In this document: piece by piece, positions 1 to 7,436 of the stretch | Layout of the letters: each line of letters starts with the position of its first letter | Position numbering within the stretch: the stretch's first letter is position 1 | Assembly (NCBI GenBank): GCA_035690495.1 | Contig: DASSKK010000101.1 | Span: 1 to 42,337, forward strand | Source of the DNA: DASSKK01 sp035690495 | Lineage (GTDB): Bacteria > Actinomycetota > Actinomycetes > Propionibacteriales > Nocardioidaceae | Length of the DNA stretch: 42,337 nt | Direction of reading: 5' to 3' | The notes under the pieces: generated by a model | Told to the model about the DNA's origin: nothing | Seen by the model: only the letters and a program-made list of their open reading frames with translations | Database searches by the model: none | Program-made: the position numbers and the translations under genes

Positions 1-154
1 GTTGCGCCCCGTTCGGTGTTGAGTTGCGCCCCGTTCGGTGTTGAGTTGCGCCCCGTTCGGTGTTGAGTTGCGCCCCGTTCGGTGTTGAGTTGCGCCCCGT
101 TCGGTGTTGAGTTGCGCCCCGTTCGGTGTTGAGTTGCGCCCCGTTCGGTGTTGA
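1..154. repeat. Seven perfect 22-bp tandem repeats
   Basis: Seven identical head-to-tail copies of a 22-bp unit that begins GTTGCGCCCC and ends GTGTTGA fill positions 1-154. The array starts at the first base, so it may continue to the left. The copies have no mismatches and no spacers between them, so this is not a CRISPR. The unit length is not a multiple of three, which argues against a coding repeat. It could be a minisatellite, an iteron-like protein-binding array, or an assembly artefact at a contig end. The sequence alone cannot decide. Confidence 0.97.
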
Positions 155-216
155 GCTGTTGTTCATCGACGGAATGGAGGCCCGACATGGCAGAAGAGTT
201 CGAGGAGTTCATGCCG

Positions 217-402
217 TCACCGGGGAGAGGCGTCGTACAACCCGGACACCATCAGCACGGCGAGCCGCCGGTGCAACCCGACGGAGCCGGCGACTGCCAC
301 CACCAGCACCGCTCCGAGTACGAACGCGAACCGCCACGAAAGCCAGGTGGCTGCCAACCCGCCCACTGGCAGCGGGCAGATGATGCCGCGCCACGCTGCC
401 AT
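217..402 (-). pseudogene. Fragment resembling an MFS transporter
   Basis: The minus strand from an ATG at 402 to a stop at 217 encodes about 61 residues. Part of it (PVGGLAATWLSWRFAF, then a hydrophobic stretch) resembles the GGLLATWLSWRWAFL segment of drug-exporting MFS proteins of the DHA2 type. It would hold only one or two membrane helices against 12-14 in the family, so it is read as a remnant of a larger gene. It lies between the tandem repeat and the LuxR-type gene, on the same strand as the latter. The resemblance rests on one short motif. A chance hydrophobic reading frame is the alternative. Confidence 0.33.
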
Positions 403-439
403 CCCCTGCCCGAGCCGTGGATCGCCTCCGCCTCCCAGC

Positions 440-1216
440 TCAGGCGGCTCCGAGGAAGTCCCGGACCCGGTGCACCGCCTCGGTGCGGCTGGCCACGCGC
501 AGCCGCAGGAAGATGTTCTCCAGATGCTTGCGGACCGTCGCCTGCGAGAGGCCGAGGATCCTTGCGATCTGGGCGTTGCTGTGCCCCATCGACACCTGCC
601 GCATGATCTCCCACTGCCGCGCAGTGAGCTCGGGTATGCCGGACAGCTCGCGTTCGCGACGGATCTGCAGCTCCGAGAGGTGCGGACGGACCAGCCGTAG
701 CAACGCGAGCTCCCGCTCGCCGAAGCCCGGCTCGTCGAACCGCCATAACAGCAAACGGCGGTCCAGAGGTCCGCGCGGCCGCATCGGCACCAGCAGCTCG
801 TGCTTGACGCCCTGCTTGGCGAACAACTCGCCCATAGGAGAGGCGAGCTCCTCAGCCCGCGAGCGGGCGTCGAGGAACTGGGCGCCCAGGACCGTCTCGT
901 AGTCGTCGGTGGCCAGCGGCCCCGCACAGCCGTGCTCGGTCCAGAACTCCGACCAGAACACGTCCATGAACTCGTCCGGCTCGTCGCCGGTGCCCTCCTC
1001 GAGCTCGATCCCGGCATCGGTGACGGATACGGTGCTCACCTGCCGTCTTCCGACGTCCATCAACTGGAAGGTCATGTCGTCGCAGGGGATCAGCGCACGG
1101 AGCCCGGTCAGGACCTCGGAGTAGAACGGCTCCTCGTCGTCGTTCGGGACCGGATGCTCGACAAGCGCGAGCAGGGCCTTCACGTCGTCGTCGGTGATCT
1201 GCTTGCACTCGGCCAC
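440..1216 (-). CDS. LuxR-family HTH transcriptional regulator
   Basis: A protein of about 258 residues ending in a LuxR/GerE helix-turn-helix. The last 65 residues contain LTARQWEIMRQVSMGHSNAQ, then RILGLSQATVRKHLENIFLR and the AVHRVRDFL tail. The N-terminal two thirds has no phospho-acceptor receiver and looks like a GAF-like sensory region of the type in stand-alone LuxR regulators (EEPFYSEVLTGLRALIPCDD near the start). The GTG at 1216 is chosen because AGGA sits 8 bases upstream. The frame stays open to 1549, but that part is compositionally unlike protein. The ligand and targets are unknown. The divergent small membrane gene at 1396 is a possible target. Confidence 0.85.
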   Translation of the reverse strand: MAECKQITDDDVKALLALVEHPVPNDDEEPFYSEVLTGLRALIPCDDMTFQLMDVGRRQVSTVSVTDAGIELEEGTGDEPDEFMDVFWSEFWTEHGCAGPLATDDYETVLGAQFLDARSRAEELASPMGELFAKQGVKHELLVPMRPRGPLDRRLLLWRFDEPGFGERELALLRLVRPHLSELQIRRERELSGIPELTARQWEIMRQVSMGHSNAQIARILGLSQATVRKHLENIFLRLRVASRTEAVHRVRDFLGAA

Positions 1217-1395
1217 TGCGCACGTCCTGCGCGCGTTCTGTGCCCCGGTCCAGGCTAGGCCTTCGCAGGGCCGCTGACCATGCGCCGAAAGGCGTACGAC
1301 AAAGATCGAATTCCGCATCCGCCGGTCTTCGGCCACCGTGAGGAGCCAACACTCTGCGGCCCGCTCGACCGGGTCGCCTTCTACCGGAGGTTCCC
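1217..1395. other. Divergent intergenic region
   Basis: This 179-bp gap separates the LuxR-type regulator (minus) from a small secreted/membrane protein (plus). It must hold both promoters. No convincing -10/-35 pair, dyad or RNA structure was recognised in it. Confidence 0.5.
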
Positions 1396-1692
1396 ATGTC
1401 CCTTCAGAGTCCGAAGACCCGTCTTTCGATCCGCATCCTCGTGCTGGCGCAGGCCGTCGGGGCGGTCGTACTACTCGCAGCAGGCCCGGCCGCAGCCCAG
1501 TTCTCACCCGATCCGGTGGGCCTGCCCGGTGCCCCGTCAGCTCCAGCACCGGTCGCCGACGGAGCCCTGTCCGCGACCGACTGGGTGCTGTTCGCAGTCA
1601 TGCTCGTGATCGCCCTCGTCGTCGGTGCCGCACTGGCAGCCCTGGCCCGCCGGCTCCGCGAAGGCCACATAGCTGGTCACCGCACAGCGTGA
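1396..1692 (+). CDS. Small secreted/membrane protein, unknown
   Basis: A 98-residue protein. A cationic N-terminus is followed by a hydrophobic stretch (IRILVLAQAVGAVVLLAAG) and an AAAQ cleavage-like site near residue 35. A Pro/Ala-rich linker follows, then one transmembrane helix (VLFAVMLVIALVVGAALAAL) and a short basic tail. This predicts an exported protein anchored by a C-terminal helix, with a linker of about 30 residues outside the cell. GGAGG at 1386-1390 lies 5 bases before the ATG and supports the start. No family was recognised. It is divergent from the LuxR-type regulator, which may control it. Confidence 0.7.
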   Translation: MSLQSPKTRLSIRILVLAQAVGAVVLLAAGPAAAQFSPDPVGLPGAPSAPAPVADGALSATDWVLFAVMLVIALVVGAALAALARRLREGHIAGHRTA

Positions 1693-1725
1693 CGTCCGGC
1701 GACTGACACGTCTTCGCGGCCGGGC

Positions 1726-1756
1726 TTGACCTTGCAGCGGCTCGAAGGCTCAGACT
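1726..1756 (+). promoter_or_regulatory. MerR-type promoter with 19-bp spacer
   Basis: TTGACC (1726-1731) and CAGACT (1751-1756) are separated by 19 bp, the over-long spacer typical of promoters activated by MerR-family regulators. Inside the spacer CCTT and AAGG form an imperfect dyad (1730-1748). Seven bases separate the -10 box from the ATG at 1764, so the transcript is probably leaderless. The arrangement predicts autoregulation by the MerR protein encoded directly downstream. Confidence 0.65.
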
Positions 1757-1763
1757 CGGCTGC

Positions 1764-2834
1764 ATGACCACCGAGCCGCTGCTGACCATCAGCGCCTTCG
1801 CCCGTGCGGTCGAGCTCGCGCCGAGCACGCTGCGCTACTACGACGAGGCGGGACTGCTGCCGCCGGCGGAGGTGGACCCGCACACCGGCTACCGCTACTA
1901 CACGACCGACCTCGCCCGGCGGGCGCACCTGATCAGGCGGATGCGCGAGGTCGGCGTGCCGGTGGAGTCGATGCGGGCGGTTCTCGAGGGTTCCGCGGAT
2001 CGGGCCGCAGAGATCCTCGCCGGCTTCGCCGAGCACGCCGCGGTCCGGGCCCGGGAGACCTCCGCCGTCGTGGACGAGGTGGTCTCGGCGCTCCGCCGCG
2101 AGGAGCAGCCCCTGGCACCGGCGACGGCGACCCTGGAGGGTCCTGAGCTCGCCGCCGCGCTGCGCCGGGTCAGCCACGCAGCCGCAGCCGAGGACCAGCC
2201 GGCACTGTGCGGCGTACTCCTCGACCTGGACGGGTCGGCTCTGACCGTCGTCGCCAGCGACCGCTACCGGCTGGCCAGCTGGGAGATCCCCGTCGCGGAG
2301 GCGTTCGCGGGGCCGCGTCGGGTATTCGTGCCTCTCCCCGCTGGCCACGGGCTCGCCGGATGGCTGACACGTCAGGGCACCGTGACGGCGCGGCTCGCCG
2401 CCGGTGACACGCAGATGACCGGGGACGACGGCAGCAGGACGGTCGAGACCGCCGACGACCGGTTCCCGGCCTACCGGCTGATCCTCGACGCACTCCCCAC
2501 GCCGGTCGGCAGGGCGACGTTCTCCCGCGGCCGGGTCCGGCGACTGCTGACCGACACGCACGAGACGGACCAGGCCGCAGTCAACCTGTCCGTAGGTGGC
2601 GACCGGATCACGATCAGCCGGGTCGGCGACCGCGAAGGTTCCCATGTCGACGCGGTCACCACTGGTGACCGGTTCAGCGTGAGCTTCTCCCCCACGCTGC
2701 TGCGGGGCGCATTGGACAGCACGGTCGGCGCGGACGTCACCCTGAGCTTTGCCGCGACCGCCCGCCCGGTCCGGATCACGTCGGTCGAGCAACGGCGACT
2801 CAGCGTGCTGCTGATGCCCATCGCCGAGCGGTGA
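1764..2834 (+). CDS. MerR regulator fused to beta-clamp domains
   Basis: A 356-residue protein. Residues 8-76 are a MerR winged HTH (ISAFARAVELAPSTLRYYDE, then GYRYY), and 77-115 form the usual dimerisation helix. Residues 122-356 resemble domains II and III of the DNA polymerase III beta sliding clamp. SDRYRLA (165-171) matches the clamp's ATDRYRLA, FPAYR (234-238) matches FPxFR, and the C-terminal LLMP (349-352) matches YLLMPVRL. Domain I is missing, so a normal clamp ring is unlikely. These motifs line the pocket where clamp partners and griselimycin-type antibiotics bind, so the C-terminus could be a ligand sensor. The gene overlaps the downstream MFS gene (GTGA). Some database entries use clamp-family names for this architecture; its function is not known to me. 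Confidence 0.88.
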   Translation: MTTEPLLTISAFARAVELAPSTLRYYDEAGLLPPAEVDPHTGYRYYTTDLARRAHLIRRMREVGVPVESMRAVLEGSADRAAEILAGFAEHAAVRARETSAVVDEVVSALRREEQPLAPATATLEGPELAAALRRVSHAAAAEDQPALCGVLLDLDGSALTVVASDRYRLASWEIPVAEAFAGPRRVFVPLPAGHGLAGWLTRQGTVTARLAAGDTQMTGDDGSRTVETADDRFPAYRLILDALPTPVGRATFSRGRVRRLLTDTHETDQAAVNLSVGGDRITISRVGDREGSHVDAVTTGDRFSVSFSPTLLRGALDSTVGADVTLSFAATARPVRITSVEQRRLSVLLMPIAER

Positions 2835-4027
2835 GCGACCGGCTGCTGAGTCGTGGGTACGTCGCCTGGCTGGCCGCGACAACGCTCTCGGCGACCGGCG
2901 ACGGCGTGCTGTTCTTCGCGCTCGCCTGGACCGCGACCGGGCTCGGCGCCCAGGTGGCGGCGTTGGTGGTCACCGCCGGCCTGCTGCCCGGGGTGCTGTT
3001 CACGCTGGTCGGCGGGGCGATGGCGGACCGCTGGGGGCTGCGCCGCACGATCATCGGCTGCGACCTGGCGATGTGCGTACTCCTTGCCGGGTACCTGGCG
3101 ATCAGCGGCCTCGACCTGCCCGACGCCCTCCTACTCGCAGGGCTGGCGCTCGGCGAGGGCATCGTCGACGCCTTCCACCGGCCCGCGGACGGGGCCTTCC
3201 CCCGGCTGTTCTTCGACGACGAGGCTCTGCCGCGCGGCATGTCGCTGACCGGGACCGTGCTGTCGGTGTCCCGGCTGGCCGGTCCGCCACTGGGCGGGAT
3301 CGTGGTGGTCGCGCTGGCGTTGCGGGGCGCGGCGCTGGCCGATCTGGTCAGCTTCGCGCTGATCCTGGTCGTGCTGGTGGCAGTGCGTCCGCCCTACGAG
3401 CCGAGCCCGGAGGGAGGCCAGACTTCTTCGACCCTGAGCCGGATCCTGGAGGGACTGCGTGCCGCACGAGCAGTGCCGGGTACGGCGGCTCTTCTGGGGG
3501 CTGTGGCGCTGGTCGCCGGCAGCCTGCTGCCGATGCTGAGCCTCTGCGTGCCACTGATCTCCCGGTCGCGCGGTTGGGGCGCCGGTACGTCGGGCCTGGT
3601 GGAGGCGGCGTGGATCACCGGCACGCTCGTGGTCGGTGTGCTGGTCGCGCGGACCGGCACACGGGCGGATCCGACTGGGCCGCTGGTCGGCGGGCCGATA
3701 CTCGCAGCGATCGGCGCGTTGGGTGTGGCCGTCGCGCCCGCCCCGGCGGCCGCGCTCGCCGGGGCCGGCGTGATGGGCGTGGGAACCGCAGTGTTCACCT
3801 CGCACGTGTTCCCGCTGTTCGTCCTGCGGACCCCGGAGGGGATGCTCGCCAGGTTCCAGGCGCTGATGACCGTCGTACAGCTGCTGCCGGTGCTCATCGG
3901 TGAGAACGTCGTCGGCGCCGTCTCGTCGCGCTTCGGGCCGTCGTGGGCAGTCGTGGCAGTCGCAGCCGCCTGCGCGTCGGCCGGGGTGCTGGCCCGGAGC
4001 CCTACGGCTGTAGGCCGTGCGCGATGA
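2831..4027 (+). CDS. MFS transporter (probable drug exporter)
   Basis: A 398-residue hydrophobic protein with about 12 predicted membrane helices. It has the MFS loop 2-3 signature (GGAMADRWGLRRTII, near residue 62) and resembles the MFS_3/enterobactin-exporter-like group of small-molecule exporters. The GTG start overlaps the TGA of the MerR-clamp gene, so the two are translationally coupled and the regulator very probably controls this exporter. The substrate cannot be read from the sequence. If the regulator senses clamp-binding compounds, such compounds are the natural candidates. The 3' end overlaps the convergent M23 gene by 26 bp. Confidence 0.88.
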   Translation: MSDRLLSRGYVAWLAATTLSATGDGVLFFALAWTATGLGAQVAALVVTAGLLPGVLFTLVGGAMADRWGLRRTIIGCDLAMCVLLAGYLAISGLDLPDALLLAGLALGEGIVDAFHRPADGAFPRLFFDDEALPRGMSLTGTVLSVSRLAGPPLGGIVVVALALRGAALADLVSFALILVVLVAVRPPYEPSPEGGQTSSTLSRILEGLRAARAVPGTAALLGAVALVAGSLLPMLSLCVPLISRSRGWGAGTSGLVEAAWITGTLVVGVLVARTGTRADPTGPLVGGPILAAIGALGVAVAPAPAAALAGAGVMGVGTAVFTSHVFPLFVLRTPEGMLARFQALMTVVQLLPVLIGENVVGAVSSRFGPSWAVVAVAAACASAGVLARSPTAVGRAR

Positions 4028-4865
4028 GGGCGGTGTACGGGTCGACTGGGTCGCCGGCGCCTGGGCGGACCTCCAGGTGCAGGTGGGACCCGGTGGTGTT
4101 GCCGGTGGACCCGACGTAGCCGATCAGCTCGCCGCCCCTGACGTGCTGACCGACCGAGACCGCGATCGAGCTCTGGTGGGCGTACCACAGCTCGGTGCCG
4201 TCGCTGAGCGTCTCGATGGTGCGGTTGCCATAGGAGCCCGCCCAGCCGACCTCGGTGATCACCCCTGGCGCGATCGCGGTGATGGGGGTCCCGTAGGGGG
4301 CGGCGAAGTCGAGGCCGGTGTGGCAGTGCGCCCACAGCATCGAGCAGTCCCCGAAGCGTGCGGTCAGGTGGTAGGTCCCCGGCGTGACCGGCAGCTGCCA
4401 GGCGTTGCGGGCGATGGCGTTCGCGTGCTTCTGGGCACTTGCGGCCAGCGCTGCGAGGGCGGCGTGACGCTGCTTGGCCTGCGCCTCGGCGGCCGCCTGC
4501 AGCTTCTCGTCGGCGGCGGCCTGCAGCGCCTCCCGCTCCGAGTCCCGACTGACCGCGCGCTGGCGTCCTGTCAGCGCGTCGCTCGACCCGACGCTGCTGG
4601 CGCCGGTGAGCACACTGGCCTGCGCGGAGAGCTTCTGGAACCCGCCCGCGGCCAGTTGCGTGCCCGACCCGGCCTGGCCAATGGTGACCGCTCCCGCCCC
4701 GGCGAGCACCAGTGCGCCGGCGCCGACGATGAGGGGACCGGAGGGGAGCCGCAGCAGCTTCCTGCGGGATCCGGTCGATGACCGCCTGTGCCCTCCCGCC
4801 CGTGACGATGTGTCCGAGGAGCGGCGTCGCGCACGCGGCCGCTTCTCGGCACGGTGGTAGGACAC
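4002..4865 (-). CDS. M23 family metallopeptidase
   Basis: A 287-residue, probably membrane-anchored peptidoglycan endopeptidase. A very basic N-terminus (residues 1-40) precedes one membrane helix (about 45-65). An Ala/Gln/Lys-rich helical stretch (about 110-150) could form a coiled coil. The C-terminal M23 domain has zinc ligands in HTGLD and HLHLE. The domain is followed by PVDPYTAL, as is usual. GTG at 4865 is the start. In mycobacteria an M23 gene (Rv0950c) also lies just before sucC, so this looks like the conserved neighbour. No c-di-AMP riboswitch of the kind found before some actinobacterial cell-wall hydrolases could be recognised upstream. Confidence 0.9.
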   Translation of the reverse strand: MSYHRAEKRPRARRRSSDTSSRAGGHRRSSTGSRRKLLRLPSGPLIVGAGALVLAGAGAVTIGQAGSGTQLAAGGFQKLSAQASVLTGASSVGSSDALTGRQRAVSRDSEREALQAAADEKLQAAAEAQAKQRHAALAALAASAQKHANAIARNAWQLPVTPGTYHLTARFGDCSMLWAHCHTGLDFAAPYGTPITAIAPGVITEVGWAGSYGNRTIETLSDGTELWYAHQSSIAVSVGQHVRGGELIGYVGSTGNTTGSHLHLEVRPGAGDPVDPYTALIAHGLQP

Positions 4866-5025
4866 GGCAAAATGGTCTCTCTACATCGGGGGCACCCAGT
4901 CGGTCACTGTAACGGAACAGTCACGGCCTTGTCCCCCGGGGGAAGGAATCGGCGGGTCGGATAGCCTTCCGGCGACGGTTCTCGCAGGCTGGCGAAGCAG
5001 AGCGCAGAAGGTGGTGTGAGGTTCC

Positions 5026-5430
5026 ATGGCGGCACCGATCCGGATCGTGGTGGCCAAACCCGGGCTCGACGGCCACGACCGCGGCGCGAAGGTGATCGCC
5101 CGCGCGCTGCGCGACGCCGGCCACGAGGTGATCTACACCGGGCTGCACCAGACGCCGGAGCAGATCGTGGAGACCGCGATCCAGGAGGACGCCGACGTGA
5201 TCGGCCTGTCCGTGCTCTCCGGCGCCCACATGACGCTGTTCAAGAAGCTCGTCGAGCTTCTCTCCGAGCGGGACGCGAGCGACATCGTGGTGATCGGCGG
5301 CGGGATCATCCCGGACGACGACATCCCCTTGCTGGAGGACCTCGGCGTGGCGAAGGTGTTCACTCCCGGATCGACCACCACCGAGATCGTCGCCTGGGTC
5401 CGCGACCACGTGGCCGCCGGCGCCGCGTAG
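5026..5430 (+). CDS. Free-standing cobalamin-binding domain protein
   Basis: A 134-residue protein consisting only of a B12-binding Rossmann-like domain. It has the base-off/His-on signature: DGHDRG at residues 15-20 holds the lower-axial His17, SVLSGAH lies near 64-70, and VVIGGGIIP near 90. This is the fold of the C-terminal domain of methylmalonyl-CoA mutase and of the small subunits of isobutyryl- and 2-hydroxyisobutyryl-CoA mutases. No mutase large subunit is in the window. It may be a mutase small subunit or an orphan B12 carrier/sensor. It ends 4 bp before the convergent hydrolase gene, with a small CCGCT/AGCGG palindrome at 5431-5441. Confidence 0.9.
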   Translation: MAAPIRIVVAKPGLDGHDRGAKVIARALRDAGHEVIYTGLHQTPEQIVETAIQEDADVIGLSVLSGAHMTLFKKLVELLSERDASDIVVIGGGIIPDDDIPLLEDLGVAKVFTPGSTTTEIVAWVRDHVAAGAA

Positions 5431-5434
5431 CCGC

Positions 5435-7276
5435 TCAGCGGAACCGCAGCGAGCCGGTCAGCGGCAGGCGTACGACGCTGGGTGCGCTCCTGCTGGTGGT
5501 GACGGTCACCGGCTGCACCGTCGCGTTGTTCGCGTAGGCGAAGTCGCTGGCCGCGATCACGACCCGGATCCGATGCCCCTTGGCGAACCGGTGCACGACA
5601 CCCGGCAGCGTCACGTGCACCGGCTTGGTGACGTCCGCGACGCGCACCGGCGCTATCAGCCGCGCGGGCAGTATCGCCGTGCCGTCCGGCGCCACGTCGT
5701 AGACCTTGGCGAAGAGGATCAGCTTTCCGCCGGGCCCGCTGCTTTCGCTCAGCGCCGCGACCGGTGCCTTCAGGTGCAGGGTCAACCGCGGTGAGCCGAC
5801 CATCGCGACACCATGCGCGAGGGGCTTGCTGGTGAAGCCTGCGAACGTGCCGGGTGTGTCGGACGGCTGCTGGTTGACCTGGTTTCCCTCGAGTCCGGAG
5901 GTCTCCGAGTACGACGTCGGGGCGCCCGAGGCGTTCGCGTAAGACTTCGAGCCGGACTGCACCGCGCTCCGCGACGGGGTCAGCGCGTCGGAGCCGGTGA
6001 AGAACAGCGAGGCTGTCGGCTTCTGCGAGAAGGTCGACCGGGCGGCGTACGCCTTCTCGACCGCGCGCCCCGCCTTGTCCGCTGAGGTGTCGTAGTGCAC
6101 CCAGTTGCGGAAGTACGCGAACCGCGGGCCGACCGGCGCCGAGCTGTCTCCCTTGACGTAGTGGTCCATCCAGCTCAGGAACCGCCGACCTTCGAAGGAG
6201 GCGCGCAGCGACTTCGCACCGAAGTCAAGCTCGCCAGGCGCCGGAGTGCTGTGCGAGTGCCCCCATGACTGCCAGATCATCCGCACCGGGGTGCCCTGCT
6301 TGCGCAGCGCCCGGAACGTGGCGACCGCCTCCTGCAGGTTGAACAGCGTGTCCTGCTCGCCCTGGGCGAGCAGGGTCGGCACGTTGATGCGGTGCATGTA
6401 CGTCGCGACCGACGCGTGCCGCGCGAGACGCAGGGTGGTCGGGTCCGGGTAGCCGAGCGTGAGCAGCTTCGCGGCGGACGCGCACACGTCGTCGGCGAAG
6501 TTCGGGCACGGCGGGAAGACGCGGGACGGGTCGACCTGCGCGCCCTCGACGCCGTCGATGACGCCCTCTCCGAAGAACAGCCCGGTCCACTCCTTCTTCG
6601 CGACGCCGGGGGTCCGGTAGGTGACGCCGTGGGCGAAGTCGGTGTTGTTGGGCGCGAGCGAGTAGGAGAGGTCGTTCCAGGTGATGATCGGGATGATCGC
6701 GTCGACCCGCGGGTCCTGCTCGGCTACCGCAAACTGGATCTCGCCGCCGTAGGAGCCGCCGATCATGCCGACCTTCGGGTCGCCCGGGGCGTTCTTCGCC
6801 ACGTAGTGGATGCGGTGCGTCCTACCGGTCGCGGAGCTGGTGTAGGGGTGCTTGCCGGCGAGCACGTCGACGAGCTGACTGCCGGCCTTGCCGTCGTAGT
6901 CCGGGTCGTCGAGGTAGATCTTGCAGCCGGAGCCTCCGAACCCGAGTCCGGAGTAGGCCATCACGACGTACCCCTCACGGACGAAGCCCTTGCCGATCGC
7001 GGTCTCGTTGCTGTCGTCCTTGCTGCCGCCGAACCCGTTGGTGGTCAGGATCGCCGGACGCGTGTGGTGCCGGGAGGTGTGGTCCGGCTTGTAGATGTCG
7101 GCGTTGACCAGACACGAGGTGGCGCCGTCGGGGCCGACCTTCACGTTCACGGTGATGTGGTGCAGCGAGTAGCCCGGGGTGCTGGCCGAGGCCGAGGGGA
7201 CGACACCCGCCGCCACTCCTGCGGCGAGCAACGAGGCCGTAGCGGTCAGTACGGAGGCCGTTCGACGTGCGCGCAT
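5435..7276 (-). CDS. Secreted CocE/NonD-type alpha/beta hydrolase
   Basis: A 613-residue secreted hydrolase of the X-Pro dipeptidyl-peptidase (S15)/CocE/NonD group. A signal peptide spans about residues 1-32 (basic start, hydrophobic core, ASAS before the mature end). The alpha/beta-hydrolase domain has its nucleophile in GGSYGG (Ser175). The oxyanion region is NGFGGSKDD near residue 80. The acid and histidine are probably in the EQDTLF and WGHSHST stretches. The C-terminal 200 residues form the jelly-roll X-Pro_C-like domain (ending in a FAYANNATV segment). Substrates in the family are esters, beta-lactam-type amides or peptides, and this one cannot be specified. It stands alone, divergent from sucC. 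Confidence 0.88.
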   Translation of the reverse strand: MRARRTASVLTATASLLAAGVAAGVVPSASASTPGYSLHHITVNVKVGPDGATSCLVNADIYKPDHTSRHHTRPAILTTNGFGGSKDDSNETAIGKGFVREGYVVMAYSGLGFGGSGCKIYLDDPDYDGKAGSQLVDVLAGKHPYTSSATGRTHRIHYVAKNAPGDPKVGMIGGSYGGEIQFAVAEQDPRVDAIIPIITWNDLSYSLAPNNTDFAHGVTYRTPGVAKKEWTGLFFGEGVIDGVEGAQVDPSRVFPPCPNFADDVCASAAKLLTLGYPDPTTLRLARHASVATYMHRINVPTLLAQGEQDTLFNLQEAVATFRALRKQGTPVRMIWQSWGHSHSTPAPGELDFGAKSLRASFEGRRFLSWMDHYVKGDSSAPVGPRFAYFRNWVHYDTSADKAGRAVEKAYAARSTFSQKPTASLFFTGSDALTPSRSAVQSGSKSYANASGAPTSYSETSGLEGNQVNQQPSDTPGTFAGFTSKPLAHGVAMVGSPRLTLHLKAPVAALSESSGPGGKLILFAKVYDVAPDGTAILPARLIAPVRVADVTKPVHVTLPGVVHRFAKGHRIRVVIAASDFAYANNATVQPVTVTTSRSAPSVVRLPLTGSLRFR

Positions 7277-7436
7277 ACCGGTCTCAACGAGCCGGCCGGT
7301 GTTTGGCTACGCGAAGCACGTAGCCGCGACCCTGCCTGCTGTGAGCCGGATCACCGGGCTAGTCTCAGGTGGACCCCCGAGATTTGTGATCCCACCTACC
7401 CACCCACTGACCAGTCACCGAAGGACGGAACCTGTC
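7277..7436. other. Divergent promoter region of hydrolase and sucC
   Basis: This 160-bp spacer must hold the promoters of the secreted hydrolase (minus) and sucCD (plus). AAGGA at 7421-7425 is the likely sucC ribosome binding site, 11 bases before the GTG. TAGTCT (7364-7369) could be a -10 box but lacks a convincing -35. No operator was recognised. Confidence 0.4.

Noticed and set aside
1..154. CRISPR array.
   Set aside because: The 22-bp units abut directly with no spacers, and no cas gene is present.
187..606. A plus-strand reading frame with GGAGG before its ATG, beginning MAEEFEEFMPSP.
   Set aside because: It has a good start but soon becomes Pro/His/Arg-rich, matches nothing and runs antisense into the LuxR-type gene. 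A truncated gene start cannot be excluded.
1764..2834. A second dnaN (functional sliding clamp).
   Set aside because: Domain I is missing and a MerR HTH replaces it, so a six-domain dimeric clamp ring cannot form in the usual way.
4866..5025. A c-di-AMP (ydaO/yuaA) riboswitch before the M23 gene.
   Set aside because: Such switches precede some actinobacterial cell-wall hydrolases, but the space is short and the conserved blocks could not be found.
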